From NCBI RefSeq assembly GCF_014648695.1, contig NZ_BMRP01000004.1, forward strand, positions 100,553 to 164,552: a stretch of DNA of 64,000 bases, read 5' to 3'. The position numbers and the translations under genes are program-made. This DNA comes from Streptomyces albospinus. Its GTDB lineage: Bacteria > Actinomycetota > Actinomycetes > Streptomycetales > Streptomycetaceae. Under the pieces are notes generated by a model. It had not been told where the DNA came from. It worked only from the letters and a program-made list of their open reading frames with translations, and ran no database searches. Positions 44,820-53,693 of this stretch are shown in pieces. Every line of letters starts with the position of its first letter. The stretch's first letter is position 1.

Positions 44820-45254
44820 TCAGTCGCCGGGTTCGGCGTCCACCTCGGCCAACACCCGCAGCAGCGGCAGGAGTTCCTCCATTCGCTGGGCGCCGAGCCG
44901 CTCGACGGGCCAGTTGTTGGCGCGGTCGGCGGCGGGGGCGACGCGGTGCAGGAGGGTGCGGCCCTCGGAGGTGAGCTGGACACGGTGGCGGCGGCGGTGG
45001 GCGGGGTCGACCTCGCGCGTGATCCAACCGCGGGAGGCGAGCCGGTCGAGCATGGTGGCCATCGTGGACCGGTCGATGGCGGTGGCCTTGCCGAGCTCGA
45101 CCTGAGTGAGGCCCGGGGAGTCGGCGAGGACGGTCAGGACGGCGTACTGAGGGGCGGTGAGGTCGGGGACCTCGGCCTGCCAGACCGCGGTGAGCTGTTG
45201 CAGTGCACGGCGCAGCAGATGCATCGGAATGTCGGTGAGGGGCTGCTCGGCCAT
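44820..45254 (-). CDS. MarR-family regulator
   Basis: The product has 144 residues with the MarR winged helix: LTAPQYAVLTVLADSPGLTQVELGKATAIDRSTMATMLDRLASRGWITREVD, R...RVQLTSEG. Relatives repress phenolic-acid catabolism genes and release DNA on binding the aromatic ligand. ATG 45254. It is divergent from the UbiD-type decarboxylase, with an inverted pair of 12-bp sites between. Confidence 0.87.
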   Translation of the reverse strand: MAEQPLTDIPMHLLRRALQQLTAVWQAEVPDLTAPQYAVLTVLADSPGLTQVELGKATAIDRSTMATMLDRLASRGWITREVDPAHRRRHRVQLTSEGRTLLHRVAPAADRANNWPVERLGAQRMEELLPLLRVLAEVDAEPGD

Positions 45255-45376
45255 GAGCGCGGTGTCTCCGATCGTTCCAGTGCGGGCGGGTGTGGAGCGG
45301 GGCCGGGCGTGCGGGCCCCTGACGAAGATCTTGGCACAGACGGCCGGGAACAGGACGAATCCGCCAACCCTCAATG

Positions 45377-45417
45377 TCAGTACACTGAGTGTCCGTATGC
45401 TGATGTCAGTGTACTGA
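45377..45417. promoter_or_regulatory. Inverted pair of 12-bp sites, candidate MarR operator
   Basis: TCAGTACACTGA (45377-45388) and TCAGTGTACTGA (45406-45417) are exact reverse complements, and each is itself nearly palindromic. The second ends 11 bases before the AAGGAGG of the decarboxylase gene. This fits two MarR dimers blocking the divergent promoters. Confidence 0.7.
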
Positions 45418-45440
45418 TGATCTTCGTCAAGGAGGTTCCC

Positions 45441-46910
45441 GTGCAGCATCCGTCCGATCTTCGCGAGCACATCGAGGCGTTGGAGAAGCTGGGTGATCTC
45501 GACCACGTCCACGAGCAGGTGGACTGGAACCTGGAGGCCGCCGCCCAGACCCGGTACAGCACCGAGCGCCGCCTCCCGGCTCCGCTCTTCGAGAACGTCG
45601 CGGGCGTCGCCGACGGCTTCCGCCTGCTCGGCGCCCCGGCCGCACTGAGCTCCGACCCGAGCCGGCCCTACGCGCGAGTCGCGCTCAGCGTCGGCCTGCG
45701 GCCGGAGGCCACCGGGCGGGAGATCGTCGAGCACCTGGTCGCCACCCGGCACCGCCCGGGTGTGCCGCCGGTCGCGGTCGCCGCCGAGGCGGCCCCGGTC
45801 AAGCAGAACGTCCTGCTCGGAGAGGACGCCGACCTCAACCGCTTCCCCGTCCCCTTCGTGCACGAGGGCGACGGCAACCGCTACGCCAACACCTACGGCG
45901 TGATCATCGCCCGGACTCCGGACGGCTCGTGGACCAACTGGTCCATCGCCCGGATCATGATGATCGACGGCAAGCACATGACCGGTCTCGTCATGCACCC
46001 CCAGCACATCGCACAGGTCTGGCAGCAGTGGGCCGACCTCGGCAAACCCATGCCCTATGCGCTGGTCCAGGGCGGCGACCCGGCGATCCCGTACGTCGGC
46101 GGCATCCCGATCGGGGACGGCGTGGCGGAAGCCGCGTACGTAGGCGCGCTGATCGGCCGCCCGCTGGAGGTGGTCGAGGCGGAGCTGTCCGACCTGATGG
46201 TCCCGGCCGGTGCCGAGATCGTCATCGAGGGCCACCTGTCCGTCCAACGGGACGGCCTGGAGGGCCCGTTCGGCGAGTTCGCCGGCTACGTCCCGCGCGA
46301 GACCAGCCTCCAGCCGGTCTACAGCGTGGAGGCCATCACCCACCGGGACGCGCCGATCTGGCCGCTGGTCGCGGAGGGCAGGCCGGTGGACGACTTCCAC
46401 ACGGTGACCGGGATCGGTGAAGCCGCGGGCGCGCTGGACGCGATCCGCGAGGCCGGGCTGCCCGCGGCCTCCGCCTGGGCACCGCTGAGCTGTGCCAGTC
46501 ACTGGTTGGTCGTCACCGCGCCGGGGAACTGGCGTGAGCTGCTGCCCGGGGTCGGCGAGGAGCAGTACGCGCGCCGCGTCGGCGAGGCGGTGTTCGCCAC
46601 CAGGTTCGGCTCCTGCCTCCCGCAGGTCTTCCTGCTGGACGACGACTTCGACCCCACCGACGACGCCGACCTGCTGTGGGCGCTGGCCACCCGCGTCCAC
46701 CCCGACGGGCGCGTGGTCCGTTTCGAGGACGGCCCGGTCCTGCCCCTGCTCACCTGCTACACGGCTCAGGAGCGGCACGCCGCCCGGGCGACCAAGGTGG
46801 TCCACGAGGCCCTGCTCCCCGCGCCCGGCGAGCGCGAGCGGCAGAGCACCTTCGCGGACGCGTATCCGGTCGAGGTGCGGGCCAAGGTGCTGGCGCGGTA
46901 CGCACGCTGA
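45441..46910 (+). CDS. UbiD-family (prenylated-FMN) decarboxylase
   Basis: The product has 489 residues of the UbiD fold: LREHIEALEKLGDLDHVHEQVDW, LFENVAG, FPVPFVHEGDGNRYANTYGV, SIARIMMIDGKHMTG, HPQHIAQVW, and LEGPFGEFAGYVPRE with the acidic catalytic pair. Members with MarR and UbiX neighbours are non-oxidative hydroxyarylic acid decarboxylases (vanillate, 4-hydroxybenzoate). GTG 45441 follows a perfect AAGGAGG; in-frame ATG 45417 is less likely because that site would lie inside the gene. The maturation partner UbiX is downstream at 47171. Confidence 0.9.
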   Translation: MQHPSDLREHIEALEKLGDLDHVHEQVDWNLEAAAQTRYSTERRLPAPLFENVAGVADGFRLLGAPAALSSDPSRPYARVALSVGLRPEATGREIVEHLVATRHRPGVPPVAVAAEAAPVKQNVLLGEDADLNRFPVPFVHEGDGNRYANTYGVIIARTPDGSWTNWSIARIMMIDGKHMTGLVMHPQHIAQVWQQWADLGKPMPYALVQGGDPAIPYVGGIPIGDGVAEAAYVGALIGRPLEVVEAELSDLMVPAGAEIVIEGHLSVQRDGLEGPFGEFAGYVPRETSLQPVYSVEAITHRDAPIWPLVAEGRPVDDFHTVTGIGEAAGALDAIREAGLPAASAWAPLSCASHWLVVTAPGNWRELLPGVGEEQYARRVGEAVFATRFGSCLPQVFLLDDDFDPTDDADLLWALATRVHPDGRVVRFEDGPVLPLLTCYTAQERHAARATKVVHEALLPAPGERERQSTFADAYPVEVRAKVLARYAR

Positions 46911-46917
46911 CGTACCG

Positions 46918-46953
46918 CCAGGGCGCCCGGCGCACTCGGTCCCGGCGCCCTGG
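46918..46953 (+). terminator. Stem-loop after the UbiD-type gene
   Basis: CCAGGGCGCC and GGCGCCCTGG form a perfect 10-bp stem with a 16-base loop, seven bases after the stop. It may partly end transcription before the UbiX gene. Confidence 0.65.
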
Positions 46954-47170
46954 CAGCCGCGGGCCGGTCTCGACGGGCCTGCCCGCGGCTTGCGACCCGC
47001 GGCTTGCGGGCATGATCCGCGCCCGCCTCGACAGCTTGCGTGAGCCGTTCGTCCGGCGCTGACGTTGCCGTCGCTGGTTGTCGCGCTGACCCGGTTCATC
47101 GCGGGGGCCGGTGTGTTGAGCGAGCAGGACCACCCAACGACACGAAGAGAAGCACACGAAAGGTTGTCTC

Positions 47171-47800
47171 ATGCGACTGATCGTCGGAATGACCGGAGCC
47201 ACCGGGGCCATGTTCGGCATCCGGCTCCTTCAGCAACTGCGGGAACAGCCGGACGTGGAGACCCACTTGGTCATGAGCCGCTGGGCGAAGCCGACCATCG
47301 CCATGGAAACGGAGTGGACGTCCCAGGACGTCGCCGCCCTCGCCGACGTCACGCATGGCGCGGACGATCAAACGGCGTCGATCTCCAGCGGTTCCTTCCG
47401 CACCGACGGCATGGTGATCCTGCCATGCAGTGCGAAGACCCTCGCGGCGATCCGGGCAGGGTACGGCAGCGATCTGATCGCGCGGGCCGCGGACGTCGTC
47501 GTCAAGGAGGGCCGGCGCCTCGTACTCGGTGTCCGCGAGACGCCCCTGTCCACCCTCCACCTGGAGAACATGCTGGCCATGTCCCGGATGGGCGCGACGA
47601 TCCTGCCGCCGATGCCGGCCTTCTACAACGAGCCGGAGAGCATCGACGACCTCGTCGACCACGTCGTCGCCCGTGTCATGGACCAGTTCGGCCTGGACAG
47701 TGAGCGAGCCGTGCGCTGGGAAGGCCCCTCCACAGCGCGCGGCCTGCGCACCGTTCGAACTCCTCGACCGGCGGCCGGACCGGCGGAAGTCGCTGGCTGA
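47171..47800 (+). CDS. UbiX-family flavin prenyltransferase
   Basis: The product has 209 residues. The start MRLIVGMTGATGAMFGIRLL, then FRTDGMVILPCSAKTLAAIRAGYGSDLIARAADVVVKEGRRLVLGVRETPLS and HLENMLAMSRMGATILPPMPAFY are diagnostic. It makes prenylated FMN, the cofactor of the UbiD enzyme upstream. ATG 47171 has AAAGG upstream. The small third subunit (VdcD-type) of hydroxyarylic acid decarboxylase operons is not found between or after the two genes. Confidence 0.92.
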   Translation: MRLIVGMTGATGAMFGIRLLQQLREQPDVETHLVMSRWAKPTIAMETEWTSQDVAALADVTHGADDQTASISSGSFRTDGMVILPCSAKTLAAIRAGYGSDLIARAADVVVKEGRRLVLGVRETPLSTLHLENMLAMSRMGATILPPMPAFYNEPESIDDLVDHVVARVMDQFGLDSERAVRWEGPSTARGLRTVRTPRPAAGPAEVAG

Positions 47801-47865
47801 AGCGTCACACGGAGCCCTCACAGGCCACCGCGCCGGTCCCCGGCCCTGGTGAAGGCCCCCTCAGG

Positions 47866-48825
47866 TCACGTCGTCTCACCGTCGACGCGGTCGTCGCCGG
47901 CGTCCGGCTGCGCGGGCAGGGCCCGGCCGGCGGACACCGATTCCACTTCGCCGATGTCCTGCGGTGTGAGGTCGAGGTCGGAGATCTCGTCGTCGCCGGG
48001 TCCCGCTGCCTCTCTTCGGGCCTTGCGCCGGTCATGGAGAAGCGAAAAGCCAACGGCGGCGAAATAGAACCCCCAGATCGGCGCGGCCATCGCCAGCATG
48101 GTCAGCGGGTCCGTGCTCGGCGTCGCCACAGCCGAAAAGACCGTGATCCCCATGATCATGCCGCGCCACCAGCCGAGCATCCGCCGACCGGACAGCGCTC
48201 CGGTGAGGTTCAGCATCACCAGCAGCAGCGGCATCTCGAAGGAGAGACCGAAGACGACCACCATGCGGGTGACGAGGTCGAGCAGATCGTCCAACGGCAG
48301 CAGGTTGTCCACCCCGTGCGGGGTGAAGCCGATCAGCACCTTCGCGGTCTTGGGCAGCACCTTGTAGGCGAAGAAGGCGCCGCCGAAGAACAGCGGGACG
48401 CCCGCGCCGACGAACGCGTAGGCGTATTTCCGCTCGTGCTTGTGCAGGCCGGGGGCAACGAACGCCCACAGCTGGTACAGCCATACCGGCGAGGCCAACA
48501 CGACGCCGGCCATCAGGGACACCTTCAGCGCCAGGGTGAAGGGCGCGAGCAGACCGCTGATCGTGATCCGCGCGCAGGCGGTGTCCGCGGTCTGCTTGGC
48601 CAGATCGGCGAAGGACGTCGGGCAGCCGACCGAGTCCAGCACCGGCCTGGTGAGGAAGTTGACGATGCCCTTGTAGGAGAAGGCCGCGGCGATCGTGACG
48701 ACCAGGATGGCAAGGACGGTCTTGGCGAGCCGGTTGCGGAGCTCACGAAGGTGCTCCGCGAGCGGCATCCGCCCCTCGGGATCTTTCTGCTTGGTGCGGG
48801 CCGACTGGGACACGCCAGTCCTCAT
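47866..48825 (-). CDS. tatC: Sec-independent protein translocase TatC
   Basis: The product has 319 residues, with six membrane segments and TatC landmarks: MPLAEHLRELRNRL, VWLYQLWAFVAPGLHKHERKYA, FGLSFEMPLLLVMLNLTGALS and AVATPSTDPLTMLAMAAP. The acidic C-terminal tail (DDEISDLDLTPQDIGEVE) is longer than in E. coli, as in other actinobacteria. It recognises twin-arginine signals and with TatA forms the pore. ATG 48825; ATG 48768 is an alternative. It follows tatA by 258 bases in a leftward unit. Whether it is the sole or a second tatC cannot be told here. Confidence 0.93.
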   Translation of the reverse strand: MRTGVSQSARTKQKDPEGRMPLAEHLRELRNRLAKTVLAILVVTIAAAFSYKGIVNFLTRPVLDSVGCPTSFADLAKQTADTACARITISGLLAPFTLALKVSLMAGVVLASPVWLYQLWAFVAPGLHKHERKYAYAFVGAGVPLFFGGAFFAYKVLPKTAKVLIGFTPHGVDNLLPLDDLLDLVTRMVVVFGLSFEMPLLLVMLNLTGALSGRRMLGWWRGMIMGITVFSAVATPSTDPLTMLAMAAPIWGFYFAAVGFSLLHDRRKARREAAGPGDDEISDLDLTPQDIGEVESVSAGRALPAQPDAGDDRVDGETT

Positions 48826-49083
48826 CTCGTGCGGCAGACCGGAAACTACCGGCCCTGCGTCAGTACTTGATCGTCTCCGTCACCCGGTGGGGCGCGAGCT
48901 CGCCACGGCGCCGGTTGCGGCGGGTAGCGCGTCCAGGAGGCAGTTGGTCCAGGTCGGCCCACTTACCGCGAGCCGATCTGCCCTGCCCGGCCCGAGGGTG
49001 GGCGGCTTACGAAGGTCCTCAGACCGTCCGCGCGCCGCGCTCGGGCCGGGAAACAGTGCTGCCAGGGGCGCGCAGGACCGGGC

Positions 49084-49365
49084 TCAGTCCCAGTGGCTGG
49101 TCGTGCTGTCGGTGGGCGCGGTGCGGGCGGTGGCGGTGTCTCCGGGAGCGCCCGAGATCGTCCGCGGTCCCGGTGCAGGCTCGGGCTCGGGGCGTGGCTC
49201 GTTCGAGGCGCCGTCGTCCTTCATGGCGTTGGTCTCGCTCTTGAGGATCCGCATGGACTTGCCCAGCGCCCGGGCCGTGTCGGGGAGTTTCTTCGAGCCG
49301 AAGATCAAAACCACCACCGCGACCAGGATCAGCAGGTGCCAGGGTTCCAGCGCGTTGCGGAACAT
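49084..49365 (-). CDS. tatA: Sec-independent protein translocase TatA
   Basis: The product has 93 residues: membrane segment EPWHLLILVAVVVLIFGSKKLPDTARALGKSMRI with the FGxxKLP hinge and amphipathic helix, then an acidic Pro-rich tail. ATG 49365 has AAAGGGTGG upstream, inside the end of the preceding gene, whose stop is two bases before this start. It forms the protein-conducting assembly with TatC downstream. Confidence 0.92.
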   Translation of the reverse strand: MFRNALEPWHLLILVAVVVLIFGSKKLPDTARALGKSMRILKSETNAMKDDGASNEPRPEPEPAPGPRTISGAPGDTATARTAPTDSTTSHWD

Positions 49366-49367
49366 CG

Positions 49368-49961
49368 TCACACCACCCTTTCGAACGCGTCGGCCTTCAT
49401 ACCGGACTTGGCGATCCGTGCCGCTTGTTCCTGCGCGGCAGCGGTGGGAGCGGGAGCGCGCGCGGTCTCGTGCGCGGGCGCCTGGGAGGAGGATTCCCGG
49501 TGCACGTGGCACGGCGGTTTCACCGGTGTCCGCCGCCCGCACCATCGGGAGATTCCCACGGCGTCGTCCAGCCGGGCCTGGCAAGTGAATTCGTCGTGCG
49601 CCGCCGGCGCAATCGCGGGGAGCCCGACCGGCAACGGGCGTACGGCGAGGCGCAGTTCGCCGCCTGTGACCTGCATGGCCCCTTGCGCCGACTGTCCGGC
49701 CCGCGGAGTGTGCGGGGGAGTTTGGGCCGCCGGATGGAGGCCCAGCCGCCGTCCCTGGGAGCAACCACGTGCGGGCACCTGGAGCAGCCGATGCGTCTTC
49801 GCGTTCGGCCACGGTGCGTTCAACGGCCTTCCCTGGCGTGACCGTTCCTGTCGACGGCCGGCGCGATGTTCACACCTGGCTGTCGGGCGTGGAAGGCGAG
49901 GCGAGTGGAGTCGGCCGGCTGCTGCGGGGGCGTGCCGGGTGTCGATGTCGTTGCGGGTCAT
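49368..49961 (-). CDS. Hypothetical protein just upstream of tatA
   Basis: The product has 197 residues. The ATG at 49961 follows AAGAAGGAGAC, a strong though close ribosome binding site. The C-terminal 110 residues have strong third-position GC and contain DEFTCQARLDDAVGISRWCGRRTP and PPCHVHRES with conserved-looking Cys; the N-terminal half is Arg/Pro-rich with weaker coding bias and may hide a frameshift. The stop lies two bases before tatA, implying coupling. I do not recognise the family. Confidence 0.55.
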   Translation of the reverse strand: MTRNDIDTRHAPAAAGRLHSPRLPRPTARCEHRAGRRQERSRQGRPLNAPWPNAKTHRLLQVPARGCSQGRRLGLHPAAQTPPHTPRAGQSAQGAMQVTGGELRLAVRPLPVGLPAIAPAAHDEFTCQARLDDAVGISRWCGRRTPVKPPCHVHRESSSQAPAHETARAPAPTAAAQEQAARIAKSGMKADAFERVV

Positions 49962-49992
49962 GTCTCCTTCTTCCTGTCGGGTCGGGGTCGAT

Positions 49993-50409
49993 TCAGGTCC
50001 CGGGGTGCCCGGCGGCCGTCCAGGCGGCGTACTCCTGGCGGACGTAGAGGCGGCGGCTGGGGGCGAGCGTGATCGCGTCGGGGTGGTGCGGGCCGGCCAC
50101 CAGGTCGGGATGGCGGCGGTCGAGCAGGACGAGTCGTTCGGCGGTCTCTGCGGCGGCTGCGACCGGGCCGGGGCCGCGGTCGTCCAGGGCCATCCGGTCC
50201 ATGAGGGCGGCCTGGCGTAGCCGCCAGGTGCGTTCGGCGGCCGTCGCGTCGACCGGGGGGCCGGTGACGGGCCTGGCCTGGCGGCCGTCGCGTTCGGCCC
50301 CGAGTGCGAGCACTTGGTGTATCTCGCGGCGCAGGTCCGGCGCGTTCGCGTACGCCTCGTGCGGGGGCGGGGCGCTGATGCCCGCGTCGCTGTTCGGGGT
50401 GGCGTTCAC
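49993..50409 (-). CDS. Hypothetical protein of the tat unit
   Basis: The product has 138 residues from GTG 50409, which follows GGAGG at seven bases. It is hydrophilic, with two helical blocks (DLRREIHQVLALGAERDGRQ and ERTWRLRQAALMDRMAL..) and ends in SRRLYVRQEYAAWTAAGHPGT. The same frame stays open up to ATG 50697, which overlaps the stop of the RsbW-like gene (ATGA), so a 234-residue form is possible; the extension has weaker coding bias. The family is unknown to me. Confidence 0.6.
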   Translation of the reverse strand: MNATPNSDAGISAPPPHEAYANAPDLRREIHQVLALGAERDGRQARPVTGPPVDATAAERTWRLRQAALMDRMALDDRGPGPVAAAAETAERLVLLDRRHPDLVAGPHHPDAITLAPSRRLYVRQEYAAWTAAGHPGT

Positions 50410-50693
50410 GCTCACACCTCCGTCGGTACGTAGGGGCCGGCGCCGCAGCGTTGACAGCACCGTGTCGTGGTCGGGGTCGCCGTGATCAAGGCTCGATGGG
50501 TGTGCCGCGGACCGCATGGGCACCTGGGGCCGGGCTCGGGCTGCCGTCGACGGGGCACGGCTTGTGGGTCGCGAAGGCCCACGCGACGGGTCGTCGGGTG
50601 ACCCGGCGCCGCAGCCGCCCCCGGTGACCCGTCGCTGTGCGGCGGCGCCGGCCCCGGCAGGGGGTCGCAGCTCGTGCGGAACGTCCGGCCCGG

Positions 50694-51122
50694 TCATGGC
50701 GAGCACCTCAGGCAGGCGCGGACTTCGCGGCCACTGCGTGTCTGGTGGACCTCGGTCGACTGGGAGAGGTACTGGACGATGCCGGTGCCGCGACCGTGTT
50801 CGTCGGGGGCGATGTCGGGGCGATGGTGTTCCACGGTCGTGCCGGAGTCGGTGACCACGATGTGCAGAGTGCCGTCGTCGAGGACGAGCAGCAGGGTCAT
50901 GCGCTCGTGGCCGTACTGCGCGGCGTTGGCGGCGAGTTCGTCGACGATGAGAACGGCGGAGTCCCGCTCGCTCGCGGGCACACTCCAGGTCTCCAGCAGA
51001 TCGGCCGCGAAGTGACGAGCGGCGGAGACGTGCGCCTCCTGCGCGGGCAGGGTGAGCAGCGCCTCGTGGCGGCTGGGCCGGCCGAGCAGCGAACTCGGGC
51101 TGGGGAAATCGGTCACAAACAT
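50694..51122 (-). CDS. RsbW-like ATP-binding protein (HATPase_c_2)
   Basis: The product has 142 residues with the GHKL ATP-binding motifs: DELAANAAQYG (N box), HIVVTDSG (G1) and DEHGRGTGIVQYLS (G2). The start MFVTDFPSPSSLLG and PAQEAHVSAARHFAADLL are typical of streptomycete RsbW-like proteins. These phosphorylate anti-sigma antagonists or bind sigma factors. No partner sigma or antagonist gene is adjacent. ATG 51122. It appears to open the leftward unit that ends with tatC. Confidence 0.85.
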   Translation of the reverse strand: MFVTDFPSPSSLLGRPSRHEALLTLPAQEAHVSAARHFAADLLETWSVPASERDSAVLIVDELAANAAQYGHERMTLLLVLDDGTLHIVVTDSGTTVEHHRPDIAPDEHGRGTGIVQYLSQSTEVHQTRSGREVRACLRCSP

Positions 51123-51759
51123 GGTCTTCTGGCTCTTCTGTGGATGTGCGGAGGCCGGAATGGGGGACCGCCGACAACTTCGGGGGCGGTCGGTGGGCGG
51201 GATCCTGTATGGCCGCGCTCATTAAGTTCCACGGACGACGCATGCCGAACGGTTCGAGTTATTCATCCCTTTTGTTCGACTTCTTGCGAGTCATGTCACT
51301 GCCGGCGGCCTGGCTGGACCCACTCGCCTCTGTCGGAGCTCGATGCCGCACTCGGCCGAACCAGGCACCGGCGGCTCGGTCTCCCCGCCCGTGGTCTTCC
51401 GGACGGCCTCGCGGGAACCTCACGCCGTCGAGCCGGACGAACGTCCCTGCCCGCACCTCGGCTTGGTCGCGCCACTCGGCGTACGGACATCCTGGATCCT
51501 CTCCTCCGGGCTGCACGGACTTCGGAGGAAAAGGAGAGTTGAGGTCGCGGGCCGTCCGGTGAACCGCATACCGCTGCTCGCGCGGGGGAGGGGAACACCT
51601 CGGCCGGGCCACCGTAAAGACCAGGCGGCGCCACCGGCCACCCGGACAGGGAGTGCACGACCCGTCGGCGCACTCACGCATCAAGTCGGCTGAGGGCTGG
51701 GCCGATTCGTTGGAGCCCGGGGGCGAGGGTGACCAGGGCCCGACCGTCCTGGCCTCGCG
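51123..51759. other. Gap between RsbW-like and anti-sigma genes
   Basis: No gene with start signal and motif is seen. The left 150 bases are AT-richer and likely hold the promoter of the RsbW-like gene. Confidence 0.35.
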
Positions 51760-52548
51760 TCACGCCCGGATGGTGACCAGCTTCTGACCGTTGCCTGCGT
51801 GGATCTCGAAGTGCTCGATGGCTCCCGGCGACATGGCGACCGCTCCTTGGATGGTGGTGCCGGGAGGGTAGGTGCCTGCCCGCCAGGTGGCGACGTCCGT
51901 CCGGGCTCCGCCGGGCCCGATCGCCTGTAGACGGCAGGTGATTCCGGCGGGTGCCCCCTTGGCGGAGACCTGCACGACACTGCCCCAGGCAGAGGGCGAG
52001 ACCTTCACCGAGGCGGTGACGCCGGTGGTGGAATCGCTTCCGGAGAAGGTGCGCCAGGTAGCCGGCGCGGTGGGCCCGGGCGGCGTGGCCTGAGTGCCCA
52101 GGGTTCCGACGGCCGCCAGCCAAGTGCCGCCGGCCGCTGCCGCGATGAACGTCAGCGAGGCGGCAGCGCCGGCCAGTTGCAGACGCCAGGTCCTGCGGCG
52201 CCGGGACGCGGCCTGCTGGAGCAGCCTCTCCAGCACACCGCCCTCTGGCGCCTGCGCCACCGCGGGCGCGGCGGGCCGTTCGGGCTGGGAGCGCTGTGCG
52301 CTTTCGGCTGCCCGTGCCACCAGTCGGTCGGCCAGGTCCCCGTCGGCCGTCGGCACCGTCTGGCCCGAGGCTTCGGCTTCGGTCACCGTCGCCAGCAGCG
52401 CAGGCAATCCCGCCAGCTGGGCGTGTTCGGCTCGGCATTCGGCGCATTCCGCGAGGTGGAGGCGCACCCGTTCCCTCTCCGCCGAGGGCAGCGTGCTCAG
52501 GACGTATCCTCCCAGCGCCAGCCGGAGGGTGTCGTGCTCCGCGCTCAT
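51760..52548 (-). CDS. Anti-sigma factor with zinc-finger (ZAS) domain
   Basis: The product has 262 residues. The N-terminus has the ZAS motif HLAECAEC (His 31, Cys 35, Cys 38) after LRLALGGYVLSTLPSAER. A membrane segment (LAGAAASLTFIAAAAGGTWLAA) lies near 125-147, and the extracellular part is an RskA-like domain (VKVSPSAWGSVVQVSAKGAPAG). It holds the upstream sigma factor at the membrane. ATG 52548 follows AGGAGG at eight bases; the sigma factor stop is 25 bases before. Confidence 0.9.
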   Translation of the reverse strand: MSAEHDTLRLALGGYVLSTLPSAERERVRLHLAECAECRAEHAQLAGLPALLATVTEAEASGQTVPTADGDLADRLVARAAESAQRSQPERPAAPAVAQAPEGGVLERLLQQAASRRRRTWRLQLAGAAASLTFIAAAAGGTWLAAVGTLGTQATPPGPTAPATWRTFSGSDSTTGVTASVKVSPSAWGSVVQVSAKGAPAGITCRLQAIGPGGARTDVATWRAGTYPPGTTIQGAVAMSPGAIEHFEIHAGNGQKLVTIRA

Positions 52549-52573
52549 GGCCGCCACCTCCTGCCCGCCGCGG

Positions 52574-53194
52574 TCATGGCGTGATGCCCCGTTCCTGTAG
52601 CGCCAGTCGCAGGGCGTGCAGGGCGTAGTGCGTCCGCGACTTCACGGTGCCCAGCGGGATGCCCAGCACCTGTGCGGCCTCCACCATGGTCCGGCCGCGG
52701 AAGTAGGTCTCCAGCAGGACGGCGCGGTGGTCCGGGGACAGTGACCGGACCGCGTCGGCAACCGCCCAGCTCTGCAGTGCCTGCTCGATCTCGTCCTCGC
52801 CGGATTTCTGCTCGGCGGCTCGCTCCAGCACCTCGCCGCCGGCCTCGGCCGGCCTGGCCTGCCGGGCCCGGTGGGCGTCGATGACCAGGTGCCGGGCGAC
52901 CGTGCACAGCCATGCCCGGGCCGGGCCGCGTGCGGGGTCGAACGCGGCGGGATGCTGCCACGCTCGCAGCATCGTCTCCTGCACCACATCCTCCGCCCAT
53001 TGCCGATCTCCTGAGGTCAGTCGCAGCACGTAGTGGAACAGGGCTCCTGCGTGCTCCGCGTACAGAGTGCGCAGCAGTTCCTCGTCTGCGGTCGAAAGGG
53101 TCCCTTTACCAGAGACACGGTGCGCGGAGCGATCCGGATCGGTCCTTGGACCACGTTTTCGGGAACTCCAGGGCATAAGTCGATCATCGCGCAC
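52574..53194 (-). CDS. ECF RNA polymerase sigma factor (SigL-like)
   Basis: The product is about 206 residues. Region 2 is LRTLYAEHAGALFHYVLRLTSGDRQWAEDVVQETMLRAWQHPAAF, and region 4 is SLSPDHRAVLLETYFRGRTMVEAAQVLGIPLGTVKSRTHYAL. It sits directly upstream of its anti-sigma factor. The type matches SigL-like sigma factors found with RskA-like anti-sigma proteins. The start is uncertain: GTG 53194 or ATG 53176, neither with a good ribosome binding site. The divergent cupredoxin operon is a likely regulon member. Confidence 0.9.
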   Translation of the reverse strand: MRDDRLMPWSSRKRGPRTDPDRSAHRVSGKGTLSTADEELLRTLYAEHAGALFHYVLRLTSGDRQWAEDVVQETMLRAWQHPAAFDPARGPARAWLCTVARHLVIDAHRARQARPAEAGGEVLERAAEQKSGEDEIEQALQSWAVADAVRSLSPDHRAVLLETYFRGRTMVEAAQVLGIPLGTVKSRTHYALHALRLALQERGITP

Positions 53195-53693
53195 ATGTAC
53201 CGCTTTGTCCTGTAACGCACGGCGCGGTACAGGTCACGCTCTGTGGGTGCCGCCGCGGGTGATACGCCCCTGCCGGGCCTTGCGGCACCACAAGGACCAG
53301 GCGTGCGCGGCCTGGAGGAGGCCGGCCGATCCGCGGCGATACCAAGAGATCTCACAAAAAGTGCATATCTACCGAACCGTGGAAACCCCGCCGCCCGTGG
53401 AGCCGGACAAGAGCCGCCTTACGCGCAGCTCCTCATCGATTCCCCATGTGGCAAAGGATGGACCTGAGGTGACCGAAAAACACCACGCGACGCACGCGCT
53501 CCTGGCACCGGCCGTGCTCGCCCCGCCCCCGTGCCGCGAAGTCGGCGCCACCGCGCAGCCTCGGCCGGTGCGCGACCGCTGGATCCGTGACGGGCACGCG
53601 CCCATGAACAGGGCATCCACACGCATCCCTGCGGTGACGTCCGCCCAGCCGGCACAGTCCCCGTCTCCGCCTGATCAGTGAGGAACGGACACC
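53195..53693. promoter_or_regulatory. Divergent region between sigma and cupredoxin operons
   Basis: Both operons must start here. A short + frame at 53468-53681 (VTEKHHATHALLAPAVLAPPP) ends just before the cupredoxin gene and could be a leader, but it has no recognisable motif. I see no assignable ECF promoter. Confidence 0.4.

Noticed and set aside
44590-45105. + strand frame over the MarR gene
   Set aside because: It is antisense to the MarR gene and has no motif or start signal.
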